Of a stretch of 64,000 bases of DNA, positions 18,052 to 26,853 are shown in pieces; positions within the stretch are counted from its first letter, which is position 1, and each line of letters begins with the position of its first letter. A model generated the notes under the pieces. The model ran no database searches. It had not been told where the DNA came from and was given only the letters and a program-made list of their open reading frames with translations. The translations under genes were made by a program, and so were the position numbers. Source of the DNA: Streptomyces sp. NBC_01788 (GTDB taxonomy: Bacteria > Actinomycetota > Actinomycetes > Streptomycetales > Streptomycetaceae). The DNA is taken from NCBI RefSeq assembly GCF_035917575.1, contig NZ_CP109090.1, positions 186,001 to 250,000 of the forward strand, in the 5' to 3' direction.

Positions 18052-18917
18052 GACCGTGTCCTATGTGGGGCTGGGTCGTTGAACTTGGTTATGGGGCGGG
18101 GTACGTGGAGTTGGATTGTTCCGGATGGGCTGTGGGAGATCGCGGAGCCGTTGATCCCGCCGTCGAGGGTGCGGCCGCAGGGCGGCGGGACGCAAGACAC
18201 GCCTGATGAGACGCTGTTCGCGGCGATCATCTACGTGCTGGTCAGCGGGTGTGCCTGGCGGGCGTTGCCGCCGTGCTTCGGGATATCGAAGTCGACCGCG
18301 CATCGCCGGTTCCTGATCTGGTCGCGGGCGGGAGTGTGGGGCCGGCTGCACGAGGAGATCCTGCACCGCCTGGACGACGCCGGCCTGCTCGACCTCTCCC
18401 GAGCTGTCCTCGACTCTGCCCACGTGCGGGCGAAAAAAGGGGCGAACTCACAGGTCCGAGCCCCGTGGACCGGGGCAAGCAGGGGTCCAAGATGCACGTC
18501 CTGTCGGACGCGAACGGACTGCCCCTCCTCGTCGGCGTCTCCGCGGCGAACACCCACGACAGCCACGCCCTGAAGCCGATGATCGTGGGTCTCCAAACGA
18601 GACACGACCCCCATCGCGGCCGCTATTTCAAGCCTCGACGCCTCCATGCCGACAAGGCTTACGACATCCCTCACCTGCGGAAATGGTTATGGGGCAAGCA
18701 CATCGGCGTGCGCATCGCCCGCAAGGGGGTCGAGTCCAGCGAACGGTTGGGGCGCCGACGATGGGTCATCGAGCGGACCATGTCCTGGCTGACCGGCTAT
18801 CGCAGACTCAACCACCGATACGAACGCTATCCCCGCAACTACCTGGCCTTTCTCGGCCTCGCCGCCGCCCTCTGCTGCTACAAGCGACTCATCCGCCTCA
18901 CCACATAGGACACGGTC
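18052..18917 (+). mobile_element. complete IS5-family element (866 bp), TAA duplication
   Basis: Perfect 17-bp terminal inverted repeats GACCGTGTCCTATGTGG (18052-18068) and their complement (18901-18917) are flanked by TAA at 18049-18051 and 18918-18920. Size, 3-bp TNA target and two-frame transposase fit the IS427-like group of IS5. It cut a regulator gene, the 3' remnant of which starts at 18921. Confidence 0.88.
18079..18908 (+). CDS. IS5-family transposase expressed by -1 frameshift
   Basis: The first frame (MNLVMGRGTWSWIVPDGLWEIAEP ... LDSAHVRAKK) carries the N-terminal domain and first Asp. The second (KRGELTGPSPVDRGKQGSKMH ... HADKAYD ... RRWVIERTMSWL) carries the second Asp and the Glu. 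They join through a -1 shift at six A residues (18433-18438) in gcgaaaaaagggg. Programmed -1 frameshifting at A6/A7 runs is established for this IS5 subgroup, so the gene is taken as functional. If no shift occurs, translation stops at 18573. Confidence 0.82.
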
Positions 18918-18920
18918 TAA

Positions 18921-19154
18921 AGCCACGTGCTGTTCGTCGACCGGTGGGAGTGGCTGATCCCGCTGGTCAGCAGCTACGGCCCGGACGTCATCGTCACCGA
19001 ACCAGAAGAGCTGCGCACGGCGATAGCCGGCCAGCTGCGCCGCACCCTGGCCGTCTACGACACCGCCGCGCCTCCGGGCCCAGCGCCGCCGGACGGACTC
19101 CCCGACGACGACTCCCGCCTGAGATCCACCCACGGCCGCCACCCAGGAGCATGA
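18921..19154 (+). pseudogene. WYL-type regulator, C-terminal remnant
   Basis: Directly after the IS5 element the frame reads SHVLFVDRWEWLIPLVSSYG and PDVIVTEPEELRTAIAGQLRRTLAVYD, which resembles the C-terminal extension of WYL-domain transcription factors. The stop lies one base before the GTG of the DNA-glycosylase-like gene, so the two were probably co-transcribed. The N-terminal HTH and WYL core are not in the window. Confidence 0.5.
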
Positions 19155-19155
19155 C

Positions 19156-20136
19156 GTGAGCCCCCGCCACCTCAACCACGCCGACACCCTCGAACTGCCC
19201 GTCACCGGAGACGGCCCCTTCGACTTCCTCCACACCCTCTGGAAGCCGTCCCACTACGCCACCGGGCTCGAGGCGCACCCCGCCACCCGCTCTTGGCGGA
19301 CCTTCCGGGCCGGCGACCTCGTCACCGGCGTACGCCTGCACTGCGAAGACCGGCTCGTCATCGCCGACATCTACACCGACGGCGACTACAAGCCCGCTCA
19401 CCGCGAGCACCTGGTTCGCCGACTGACCGCCTCCTACGGACTGGACGAAGACCTCAGCCAGTTCGCCGAGCTCGCCTCCGCCGTGCCGCACATCCGCGAG
19501 CCACTCGAAGCGCTGTCCGGCATGCGGCAGAGCTGCCCCGAAGACCACTTCGAGATCGCGGTGGTCGCCCTGCTCCTGCAGAACGTCACCATCGCCCGCA
19601 CCACCCAGATGACCCGCAACCTCCTCACCCACCACGGCCAGCTCGTCCACTTCGACGGCATCACGCTCCGGGCCAGGTTCACGCCCGAGGAACTGGCGCA
19701 CGTCTCCGCCGAGACCTTCAAGGAGCAGGACCGCCTCGGATACCGCGCCAAGACCCTGCCCCACTTCGCCGCCCTTTTTCGTGATCACACCACCGAGGAA
19801 CTCCAGAGCGCTGGCGACCTCGTGCAGACCTTCCAGCAGATCAAGGGCGTCGGCCCCTACACCGCCGCGATCATGGTCTCCCACGCGTCCCGGAACAGCG
19901 ACTCCTTCGGCTTGGACGTGTGGAACCGCAAGATCCTCCCCCGTCGGCTCCTCGACGCCGAAGACGCCGCGCCGGAAGCCGTCATCCGCCGCCTGAACAA
20001 GCTCTTCCCCAGCCACGCCGGAACCGCCGACCTGTACTTCGTCGAGCACGAGTACCTCAACACCTCCGTCGCGCCACTCCTCGCCCTGGACGGCGTCGAC
20101 GCCTGGAACGAGGCCCTGGAACGCTCCGCCCCCTGA
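19156..20136 (+). CDS. HhH-GPD superfamily DNA glycosylase-like protein
   Basis: 326 residues; GTG start with AGGAG seven bases upstream. The C-terminal half has the helix-hairpin-helix IKGVGPYTAAIMV (about 229-241), followed by SDSFGLDVWNRKILP, in which D254 aligns with the catalytic Asp of AlkA/OGG-type glycosylases. The N-terminal 110 residues look like an AlkA/OGG N-domain. It likely excises alkylated or oxidised bases. The lost WYL regulator immediately upstream may have controlled it. Intact. Confidence 0.78.
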   Translation: MSPRHLNHADTLELPVTGDGPFDFLHTLWKPSHYATGLEAHPATRSWRTFRAGDLVTGVRLHCEDRLVIADIYTDGDYKPAHREHLVRRLTASYGLDEDLSQFAELASAVPHIREPLEALSGMRQSCPEDHFEIAVVALLLQNVTIARTTQMTRNLLTHHGQLVHFDGITLRARFTPEELAHVSAETFKEQDRLGYRAKTLPHFAALFRDHTTEELQSAGDLVQTFQQIKGVGPYTAAIMVSHASRNSDSFGLDVWNRKILPRRLLDAEDAAPEAVIRRLNKLFPSHAGTADLYFVEHEYLNTSVAPLLALDGVDAWNEALERSAP

Positions 20137-20395
20137 CCTGCCCCCGCCACCGACCCGGCAGCGGCCCGACCGACGCTGCCGTCACAGGCATGCGTCCACG
20201 GCCGCAAGGACAAGTCCACGAACGGGTGACACGCCGCGTTCGAGTGCATCGTCCCCGCCCCCGGGCGCGGCCCGGCGCCCACTACCCACCAATAGAACAT
20301 TCGTCCAATATCTGCCCCCGACCAAGCCGTTACGGACCCCCACGGGGGCGTTCTTAGAGCACCAGTACCCCTCACGCGCCCAGATGGAGGACGCC
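20137..20395. other. intergenic region, likely promoter of the micro-ORF/Nudix operon
   Basis: This is 259 bases without convincing coding sequence. A short AT-richer patch (ccaatagaacattcgtccaa, about 20288-20307) is the most promoter-like stretch, about 90 bases ahead of the first micro-ORF. No clear -10/-35 pair or strong terminator was identified. Confidence 0.4.
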
Positions 20396-20539
20396 ATGAA
20401 TCCCGTACTCGCCCTTGCGCATCAGCCTCTCGGATTCGAACAGCGGCGGCCCTCGACTACTCCTCTCGCCCGCCACGCACAGCGGGTTGACGACGTCGCC
20501 CACCGCTCAGCACGACCGGATACGAGGTGGACCGCATGA
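20396..20539 (+). CDS. micro-ORF 1, 47 aa, first gene of the operon
   Basis: The ATG is preceded by GGAGG five bases upstream, the strongest Shine-Dalgarno in this part of the window. The product starts MNPVLALAHQPLGFEQRRP and ends in ARPDTRWTA. It is basic, has no signal peptide, Cys or membrane segment, and its Thr/Ser are clustered in STTPLARHA. Its stop overlaps the ATG of the next micro-ORF (ATGA), which in turn overlaps the ABC transporter start. Position and size suit a leader or modifiable precursor peptide, but the function is unknown. Confidence 0.6.
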   Translation: MNPVLALAHQPLGFEQRRPSTTPLARHAQRVDDVAHRSARPDTRWTA

Positions 20540-20697
20540 GCGGGCCCACCCATGCAGCGGCGTCCCGCCACGGCGGGACGCAGACGCGTCGGCACGCCCC
20601 TTCGTCGCTGTCGCCCGCCACCCACGACGGTGGCTGCCGGGCGCTCAGCCAGCCTGTCCCGGCAGCACGGAACGCGGTCACGGGGAGCCGATCATGA
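20536..20697 (+). CDS. micro-ORF 2, 53 aa, coupled to the ABC transporter
   Basis: Starts inside the stop codon of micro-ORF 1 and ends inside the start codon of the ABC transporter (ATGA at both ends). It encodes MSGPTHAAASRHGGTQTRRH and ends NAVTGSRS, with one Cys (GGCR). Composition is arginine-, alanine- and serine-rich without recognised domains. The two exact 4-base overlaps favour real translation; the alternative is a purely coupling ORF whose product does not matter. Confidence 0.45.
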   Translation: MSGPTHAAASRHGGTQTRRHAPSSLSPATHDGGCRALSQPVPAARNAVTGSRS

Positions 20698-22280
20698 CCG
20701 ATCCGTTGCGCCCGGCCGCACCGAGCGCCCGATCCGTACCGCACGCACGTACCGAGCCCCTGCCGCTCCCTCCGGCATCTGCCCCGCCCTCGCCCGAAGG
20801 CGCGGAGCTTGGCGACGAACTCAAGGATGCTTACTGGTCGACCTGGGATGGTGAGGCCTCCCGCACCAGCATGTGGAAGATCTTCGCCAAGCTCCCCGCG
20901 ATCATCCGCCGTGTGCTGGGGATGGCATGGCGCGCCGACGCACGGGCCACCTCGGCCGTGATCGTCCTGCAGCTGGGTTCGGCGGCGATGGCGGCGTTCG
21001 GGCTCCTGGCCTCGATCGGCGTCCTGCAAGCCCTCTTCGCCCAGGGCGCCACCCCAGACCGGATCCGCGCCGCGTTCCCGTCCCTGGCTCTGGTGGCCGG
21101 GCTGCTGATGTTCCGTGCCGTGCTCGATGCCGGGGTCGCCTTGTATCAGGCCCGGCTTACACCGAAGATCCGCCGCATTGTCGAGATGGATTTCCTTCGC
21201 CTGGCGGCCCATGTGCGGCTTGAGGCCGTTGACGACGCGAACTGGGCGGATGACTCCAACCGCGCCAACGACCGGGGGCTGTACTACGCGCGCCAGTCCA
21301 TCACCCAGATCATGGAACTCGCGTCCGCGCTCCTCGGCCTCGTCGGTGCCGCCTCTGTTCTGACCCTGCTTCACCCCCTTCTTCTGCCGCTGCTTCTCGC
21401 CTCGGTGATTCCGCAGGGGCTCGCCTCGGTGCGCTCCGCACGCATGCGGTTCCTCAGCCAGGTCCGCTACAGCACCCTCCAGCGGCGCGTGCGGCTGTTC
21501 ACCTGGCTGCTGCTGGACCGGGACGCTGCCGCGGAGCTGCGCTCCTCGACCGCGCAGCCGGCGTTGCTGGGTGAGCACGAGCGCATCGCCCGGCGGATCG
21601 AGGAGGAGGACACCGGGCTGGGGCGGGCCGAGGCGCGCACGGCACTGTTCGGCCGAGCAGTCGGCGGTGTGGCCACCGGCCTGACCTACGCCGCGCTCGC
21701 CTGGATGCCGATCGTGGGCTGGCTGCCGCTGGCTTCCGGCGGCGGCGCCGTTCTGGCGATCCGGGCCAGCCAGGGCACCCTGACCCGGATCGTCCTCGCG
21801 ACGCACTACGTGTACGAGCATGCCCTGTGGGTGTCGGACCTGTACACCTTCCTGGAGAAGTGCCGCACGTTGCTCCCACGCCGCACCGGGCTCGCCGCAC
21901 CCGGCCAGGTCAAGACGATCAACATCGAGAACGTCGCCTACACCTACCCCGACGGGAAGAGGCCCGCGCTGAACGGCGTGTCCCTGGAACTGATCGCAGG
22001 CTCCACCGTCGCTTTTGTGGGGGCGAACGGCTCGGGCAAGTCCACGATGTCCAAACTGATCGCCGGGTTGTATGAGCCGACGGCCGGCAGCATCACCTGG
22101 GACGGCACCGACGTGTTGACGATGGACGCCGAAAACGTGCAGGCCCAGGTAGCCATGGTCCTCCAGGACCCAGTGGAGTGGCCGCTCTCGGCCCTCGCGA
22201 ACATCACCATCTCCACCGGGACGATCACGCAGGCCGATCCGGAGCGGGCACACGAGGCCGCGACGGCGTCCGGTGCTGAC
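20694..22280 (+). pseudogene. ABC exporter (fused permease-ATPase), 3' end deleted
   Basis: The ATG at 20694 is preceded by GGGGAG and overlaps micro-ORF 2. The product has a 70-residue N-terminal tail, an exporter-type membrane domain (about 75-430, several hydrophobic helices such as LLHPLLLPLLLASVIP) and the start of an ATPase domain: YTYPDGKRPALNGVSLEL, Walker A VGANGSGKST (about 443) and Q-loop MVLQDPVEWP. After RAHEAATASGAD homology stops, and the LSGGQ, Walker B and H-loop (about 170 residues) are missing; the frame runs on to 22409 in unrelated sequence. A deletion joining it to the next gene is likely, so export by this protein is probably lost. Confidence 0.75.
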
Positions 22281-22297
22281 CGGAGCTGGGCCGCATC

Positions 22298-22594
22298 GTG
22301 CTCGACCCGCGCACGGTTCTCGCTGCCCCCAACTGGCCCGCGGGCATGGCCGCAGCCGTCGCTGCCTACCGGGAGGCCAACCCGGCCATGTCGACGGAAG
22401 ACCTGCTGACGGTGCCACGGGTAGCGGCCGACTATCTGGCCTGCTCGACATATCCCCTATCCGAGCCGCTCGACGACCCGTCCGCGGTCACCTCTCAACT
22501 GGAGGCGTACGGGCGGGACCGGCATCAGGCGCAGCGTGTGCTGTGGGAGCGCCTGACGGAAGCCGAGGAGTTGCTCCATGACCTCCTCCACTGA
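22298..22594 (+). CDS. hypothetical protein, 98 aa, possibly 5' truncated
   Basis: From a GTG the frame gives LDPRTVLAAPNWPAGMAAAV ... LTVPRVAADYLACSTYPL ... RVLWERLTEAEELLHDLLH, a soluble helical protein. Its 3' end overlaps the MFS start by 17 bases. I do not recognise the family. Because the preceding ABC gene lost its 3' part at this junction, the true N-terminus could be missing too; an in-frame stop lies at 22277. Confidence 0.5.
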   Translation: MLDPRTVLAAPNWPAGMAAAVAAYREANPAMSTEDLLTVPRVAADYLACSTYPLSEPLDDPSAVTSQLEAYGRDRHQAQRVLWERLTEAEELLHDLLH

Positions 22595-23960
22595 CCCCAC
22601 CTTCGCCGGCGCGCGGACGTCGCTGTGGCGACACCGCGACTTCCGGCGCTACCTGACCGGGCAGGCAGCCAGTGTGACCGGCAACTCGATCAGCACCATG
22701 GTGATCCCCGTGCTGGCGGTGCTCGAACTGGACGCGACCACCGCCGAGGTCGCCTGGTTGACGTTCCTGGGCCAACTGCCTCCCGCACTGCTGGCCTTGC
22801 ACGCCGGGGCCCTCGCCGACCGCCACTCCAAGCGGAAGCAGATGATCACCGGCGACCTGGTCAGCGCCGCGGCGCTGGCCAGTGTGCCGGTGGCGGCCGC
22901 GCTGGGCCGGCTGTCCCTGACCCAGCTGATGGCGGTCGCGGCCGTGCAGGGTGCGGCGGGGGTGCTGCACGATGCCGCCGCGATCAGTCTTCTGCCCGGC
23001 CTGGTCGACCGGTCCCTGCTCCAGCGGAGCAACAGCCGCATCGGCGGGCTCTTCGCCGTCGCCGCCACCGCGGGCAGCAACCTCGGCGCCGCCCTGACCG
23101 CGCTCCTCGGCCCGGCCCGAGCGCTTCTCGGGGACGTCCTGTCCTACCTCGTCAGCGCCTGGTGCACCGCCCGCATCCAAGCCCTCGAAAGCCCCCGGCC
23201 GGCAGCGGAAGAGCGCCGGCTGCACACCGAGATCGGTGAGGGCCTGCGCTATGTGCATGGCGACCACCGGCTGCGCACCCTGACCCTCGTCAACGCCACG
23301 ACGTCGTTCGCGCTGGCGCTCCTCAATACCTTATGGGCGCTGTACTTGCTCCGGTCCCTCGCCCTGGGCCCGACCGCGTTCGGCGTGGTCCTGGGTACCG
23401 GAGCCCTGGGCGCGGCGGCGGGTGCTCTGGCCGCCCCGTCGCTCGCGGCGCGGTACGGGCCCGGGCCGATGATGCTCGCCGCGCTCGCGATCACTCCGCT
23501 CACCCAGGTCCCCCTGCTCCTCGCCTCCTCGGGCCTGGTCTGGCAGTTCGCCATCGGTGCCGCCCTGTTCCTTCAGCTGGCTTGCGCCGGGGCGGCGGGG
23601 ACGACCCAGCGCACCATTCGCCAGGTCGTCACCGCCGACGGCATGCAGGCCCGGATGCAGGCCGTGAGTACCTGGCTCACCTCCGGTGCCCGCCCGGTGG
23701 CCGCGCTCCTCGCCGGCGGGCTCGGCACGTGGATCGGGCTGCGCCCCACCCTGGTTGCCGGTACCTGCCTCCTCGTCGTCCCCCTCGTGGTTCTCTACCG
23801 CTCCCCGCTGCGCAGCCTGCTGGACATGCCCGGCTCACCCGCCGTCGCTTCTCCTTCAGCCGAGGCCATCCCACCTCCGACGCCGTCAGGGCCGATCGTC
23901 CCGAATCCCGCAGTCGCCGTGGATGTGCGGCACGACCGCTCTTCGGAAGGTGGCCCGTGA
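22578..23960 (+). CDS. MFS exporter (MFS_3 / macrolide-efflux type)
   Basis: 460 residues with about 12 hydrophobic segments. The N-terminus (LWRHRDFRRYLTGQAASVTGNSIS) and the loop ALADRHSKRKQMI are typical of the MefA/enterobactin-exporter MFS_3 family. A 60-residue Pro/Ser-rich tail is cytosolic. It probably exports the operon's product or gives self-resistance. Start and end overlap both neighbours (17 bases and GTGA). Confidence 0.85.
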   Translation: MTSSTDPTFAGARTSLWRHRDFRRYLTGQAASVTGNSISTMVIPVLAVLELDATTAEVAWLTFLGQLPPALLALHAGALADRHSKRKQMITGDLVSAAALASVPVAAALGRLSLTQLMAVAAVQGAAGVLHDAAAISLLPGLVDRSLLQRSNSRIGGLFAVAATAGSNLGAALTALLGPARALLGDVLSYLVSAWCTARIQALESPRPAAEERRLHTEIGEGLRYVHGDHRLRTLTLVNATTSFALALLNTLWALYLLRSLALGPTAFGVVLGTGALGAAAGALAAPSLAARYGPGPMMLAALAITPLTQVPLLLASSGLVWQFAIGAALFLQLACAGAAGTTQRTIRQVVTADGMQARMQAVSTWLTSGARPVAALLAGGLGTWIGLRPTLVAGTCLLVVPLVVLYRSPLRSLLDMPGSPAVASPSAEAIPPPTPSGPIVPNPAVAVDVRHDRSSEGGP

Positions 23961-25567
23961 GCACGAACCCGGACACGACCCCTGGCCCGGAGCCGTCATC
24001 GGCGGCCCCGCCGTCGGGCGCGCCCCTCCTGCTCAGCACCTACTCCCTGCCCTTCAACGTCCGAGGTGATCACGTGCCGCCCTCCCGCTCTCATATCCGC
24101 GCGACCGTCGAGGCCTATCTCAGCCGGCATGCCGAGGAACGGGACGCTCTGGAGGGGTTGCTGGCTGTCCTGGACGGCACCGGGGAGCCGTCGAGCCGGG
24201 CCACGCTGCCCAGTCACGTCACCTGCAGCGCGGTGGTCATCGACCGCGACCGTCAGGTGCTCCACATCGGACATCGGGTGACAGGGCTGCTTCTCGCTCC
24301 AGGCGGCCACGTTGAGGCGGGTGACCGTACGCTCCTGGCCGCGGCCGTGCGGGAGGTGTGCGAAGAGGCCGGGCTGCGTCCCGGCGACCTGTGTCTGACT
24401 CCGCAGTTCCTCGAAGAGCCGATCGACGTGGACGTCCATGACATCGACGCCAATGCGGCCAAAGGCGAGCCCGCTCACCAGCACTTCGACTTCCGCTTCG
24501 CGTTCTACCTCACCGCCGAGCAACCGCCCGCGCTCGCTCTCCAGGACGAGGAAGTCGCCGGGGCCCAGTGGCTCCCGTACGCCGATGTGCGGTCCCCGAC
24601 GCTACGGGCCAAGCTCCTGGCCGCCGAGGCGGACGGCCTCGATGGGCGCCCGGAGCCCGTCAACGCGAGCGCCTTGATCCATGACGGGGCCGGTCGGTAT
24701 CTCCTTCATCTTCGGGATGACCGGGAGGGCATCTGGGAGCCCTGGGTGCTGGCCCTCCTCGGTGGCGGCCATACGAGGGACGAGGACGATGCCTGTCTTG
24801 AGGCGACGCTGCGCCGCGAGCTTGCCGAGGAGGTGCCGGGCCTGGAGCCCACCGATCTGGTGCCGTTCGCCGTGGAGGCGGCGACGATCGTCGACGGCCT
24901 GGCGGTGCCCATCAGCGTCTACGCCGGGCGCTGGAGCGGTGATGCCGCGGCGGTGGAACTCCGGGAGGGAGTCCTGCTGACGTGGTGCACCGTGGACATG
25001 CTCGACCGGCTGCGCCTGAGTCCCGGGCTCGGGGAGCTGATCCGGCGCCACGCGGCCGAGCACCCCGCGGCGAAGGAACTGCCGGACGGCACCGGCCCGC
25101 TGGCCGACGAGGCTCCGCCGGGAACCGAGCTGCACATCGTCGGCGTTCACCTCCATCTCCAGGACGACCAGGGCCGCATCCTCCTCGGCCTGCGCCACCC
25201 GGACTCCACGTATGCGCCGGACACCTGGCACTTCCTGGCCGGCCACTGCGAGCGGGAAACGGCGATCGACTGCCTGTTTCGGGAAGCAAAGGAGGAAGCG
25301 GGCCTCACCATCGCGCCCGAGGACGTCGATCTCGTCCACACGGTGCACCACGTCGACTCCCCCGATGCCCGGCCGAGGATCGCGCTCGTCTTCCAGGCCC
25401 GCTCCTGGACCGGCGACCCGGAGGTCCTGGAGCCCGATCGGTGCGTGGAGTGGCGGTGGTGGAGGCCGCAGAACCTGCCGGAAGCAGTCGTGCCGTACAC
25501 CCGCCGGGCGATCGACGGGATCCTTGGGGGGCGTCCGTACTCCGAGCAGGGCTGGGGCGAACGATGA
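23957..25567 (+). CDS. triple-Nudix-domain protein
   Basis: 536 residues; GTG start overlaps the MFS stop (GTGA), GGAAGG upstream. Three Nudix domains lie in tandem. Box 1 (about 116-138) is GGHVEAGD...REVCEEAGL with Asp for the first Glu. Box 2 (about 268-291) is GGGHTRDEDD...RRELAEEVPGL. Box 3 (about 428-448) is AGHCERETAIDCLFREAKEEAGL, two residues short in the first loop. RExxEE cores are kept in all three, so metal binding is possible, though the altered boxes may favour binding over hydrolysis. Nudix enzymes cleave nucleoside diphosphates linked to other groups. A single protein with three such domains is unusual. Confidence 0.82.
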   Translation: MSTNPDTTPGPEPSSAAPPSGAPLLLSTYSLPFNVRGDHVPPSRSHIRATVEAYLSRHAEERDALEGLLAVLDGTGEPSSRATLPSHVTCSAVVIDRDRQVLHIGHRVTGLLLAPGGHVEAGDRTLLAAAVREVCEEAGLRPGDLCLTPQFLEEPIDVDVHDIDANAAKGEPAHQHFDFRFAFYLTAEQPPALALQDEEVAGAQWLPYADVRSPTLRAKLLAAEADGLDGRPEPVNASALIHDGAGRYLLHLRDDREGIWEPWVLALLGGGHTRDEDDACLEATLRRELAEEVPGLEPTDLVPFAVEAATIVDGLAVPISVYAGRWSGDAAAVELREGVLLTWCTVDMLDRLRLSPGLGELIRRHAAEHPAAKELPDGTGPLADEAPPGTELHIVGVHLHLQDDQGRILLGLRHPDSTYAPDTWHFLAGHCERETAIDCLFREAKEEAGLTIAPEDVDLVHTVHHVDSPDARPRIALVFQARSWTGDPEVLEPDRCVEWRWWRPQNLPEAVVPYTRRAIDGILGGRPYSEQGWGER

Positions 25568-26853
25568 GCGCTCTGGACACCTGTCCCGCCGGTGAACAGG
25601 CGCCGGAGCGGACCGCCGGCCCGATCGGCGGGGGCGCGCCGACGGATGCGGAAGCGGATCCGGCAGCCGCGCGGGCGGTGATGGTCGCCCGGCTCGAGGA
25701 GGAAGGGTCTCTGGGGCCGGGCCCGGTCCGCGACGCTCTCCTCGCGCTGCCCCGCGAACTGCTGATGCCGCAGGCGTACGTACGGCGCAGCGGGCCGGGA
25801 AAGGAGTTGCCGCGGTGGGATCTGCTGGACTGGTCGGCGCCGCTGGACCGCCCCGAGATGCTCGGGCTGCTGTACGGCGGGGCCAGTGTGCTCGTCCAGC
25901 ACGATGGGGAGCCGCTGCTGGGCCGGGCGCGCGGGACGCGGGCGGGGGCGTCGATCACGTCGATGTCGACGGTGATGGGTTTGACCGTCGAGCTGCTGGA
26001 GGAGCTGGATCTGCGCCCGGGTCTGCGGGTGCTGGACGTCGGAACGGGCGCGGGGGTGACCGCCGCGGTGGCCTGCCAGGTCTGCGGCGACCAGGGGGTG
26101 GCCACCCTCGATCGGGACCGGCACCTCACCGCCGCGGCCGCCGCCCGCCTGGCCGATCTCGGCTTCCGGCCGCAGGTGGTGTGCGGTTCGGGCGAACAGG
26201 GCGTCCCAGGCCGGGAGTTCGACCGTATCTTCGTGTCGTACACGGTGGAGTGCGTACCGACGGCCCTGGTCGAGCAACTCGCGCCAGGCGGCAAACTGCT
26301 GGCGCACGTGACCAGCGCGTCCCCGTCGTGGCCCGGCCTCGCCGTCGTCCGGCGCACCTCAGACGGGCATGTTACGGCGGAGCTGCGGGCCGTGGAGTTC
26401 GCCCACCGTGCCGGGCACGGCATGGCGCGGATCTGGCTCGGCGAGGAGTTCCGGCAGCGCATGGCCGCCGAGCCCGGTGCGTGGACCCAGCGGAGCAAGC
26501 TGGCGCCGCCCGCGGACAGCGACCGCGGATTCTGGCTGGCGGCCGACCATCTCCTCGGAGGTCTGGTGCGGGACTTCGGCGCTGAGCACCTGGCGATCGG
26601 CGCACCCAGCTGCGGATCCTGGATGCGCGCGGAGCCGGTGGGCCACCGGCGCTGGAACGTCGCCGCCCAAGGGCCGCGGGACATCTGGAAAGAGATCCAG
26701 GACCTCGCCGACCGGTGGCGGGCCGCACGCTCCCCCGACCGCTACCGCCTCTACTTCGACGCGGACGGCGGGCAGCGCGCCGCGTCCGAGTGCGGACGCC
26801 TGTCCTGGCACCTGCCCGCCCCCCACCCGCTCGATGAGGGAGCCACCTCGTGA
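25564..26853 (+). CDS. PIMT-like (protein-L-isoaspartate O-methyltransferase family) enzyme
   Basis: 429 residues, ATGA overlap with the triple-Nudix gene. The methyltransferase core begins about residue 85. GASITSMSTVMGLTVELLEEL precedes the SAM motif LRVLDVGTGAGVTAAVACQV (about 150-170), followed by FDRIFVSYTVECVPTALVEQLAPGGKLL, the layout of PCMT/PIMT enzymes. A C-terminal 140-residue extension ends in GRLSWHLPAP. PIMT homologues act on peptide Asp/isoAsp carboxylates in several RiPP pathways; here the substrate is unknown. Confidence 0.78.
   Translation: MSALDTCPAGEQAPERTAGPIGGGAPTDAEADPAAARAVMVARLEEEGSLGPGPVRDALLALPRELLMPQAYVRRSGPGKELPRWDLLDWSAPLDRPEMLGLLYGGASVLVQHDGEPLLGRARGTRAGASITSMSTVMGLTVELLEELDLRPGLRVLDVGTGAGVTAAVACQVCGDQGVATLDRDRHLTAAAAARLADLGFRPQVVCGSGEQGVPGREFDRIFVSYTVECVPTALVEQLAPGGKLLAHVTSASPSWPGLAVVRRTSDGHVTAELRAVEFAHRAGHGMARIWLGEEFRQRMAAEPGAWTQRSKLAPPADSDRGFWLAADHLLGGLVRDFGAEHLAIGAPSCGSWMRAEPVGHRRWNVAAQGPRDIWKEIQDLADRWRAARSPDRYRLYFDADGGQRAASECGRLSWHLPAPHPLDEGATS

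Noticed and set aside
20295..20306. LexA-like box GAACATTCGTCC upstream of the micro-ORFs
   Set aside because: It deviates from the actinobacterial GAAC-N4-GTTC consensus and is 90 bases from the gene; a single weak match is expected by chance.
20457..22451. 664-codon minus-strand open frame
   Set aside because: It is a high-GC shadow of the micro-ORFs and ABC exporter; the plus-strand product has clear domains and the minus one none.
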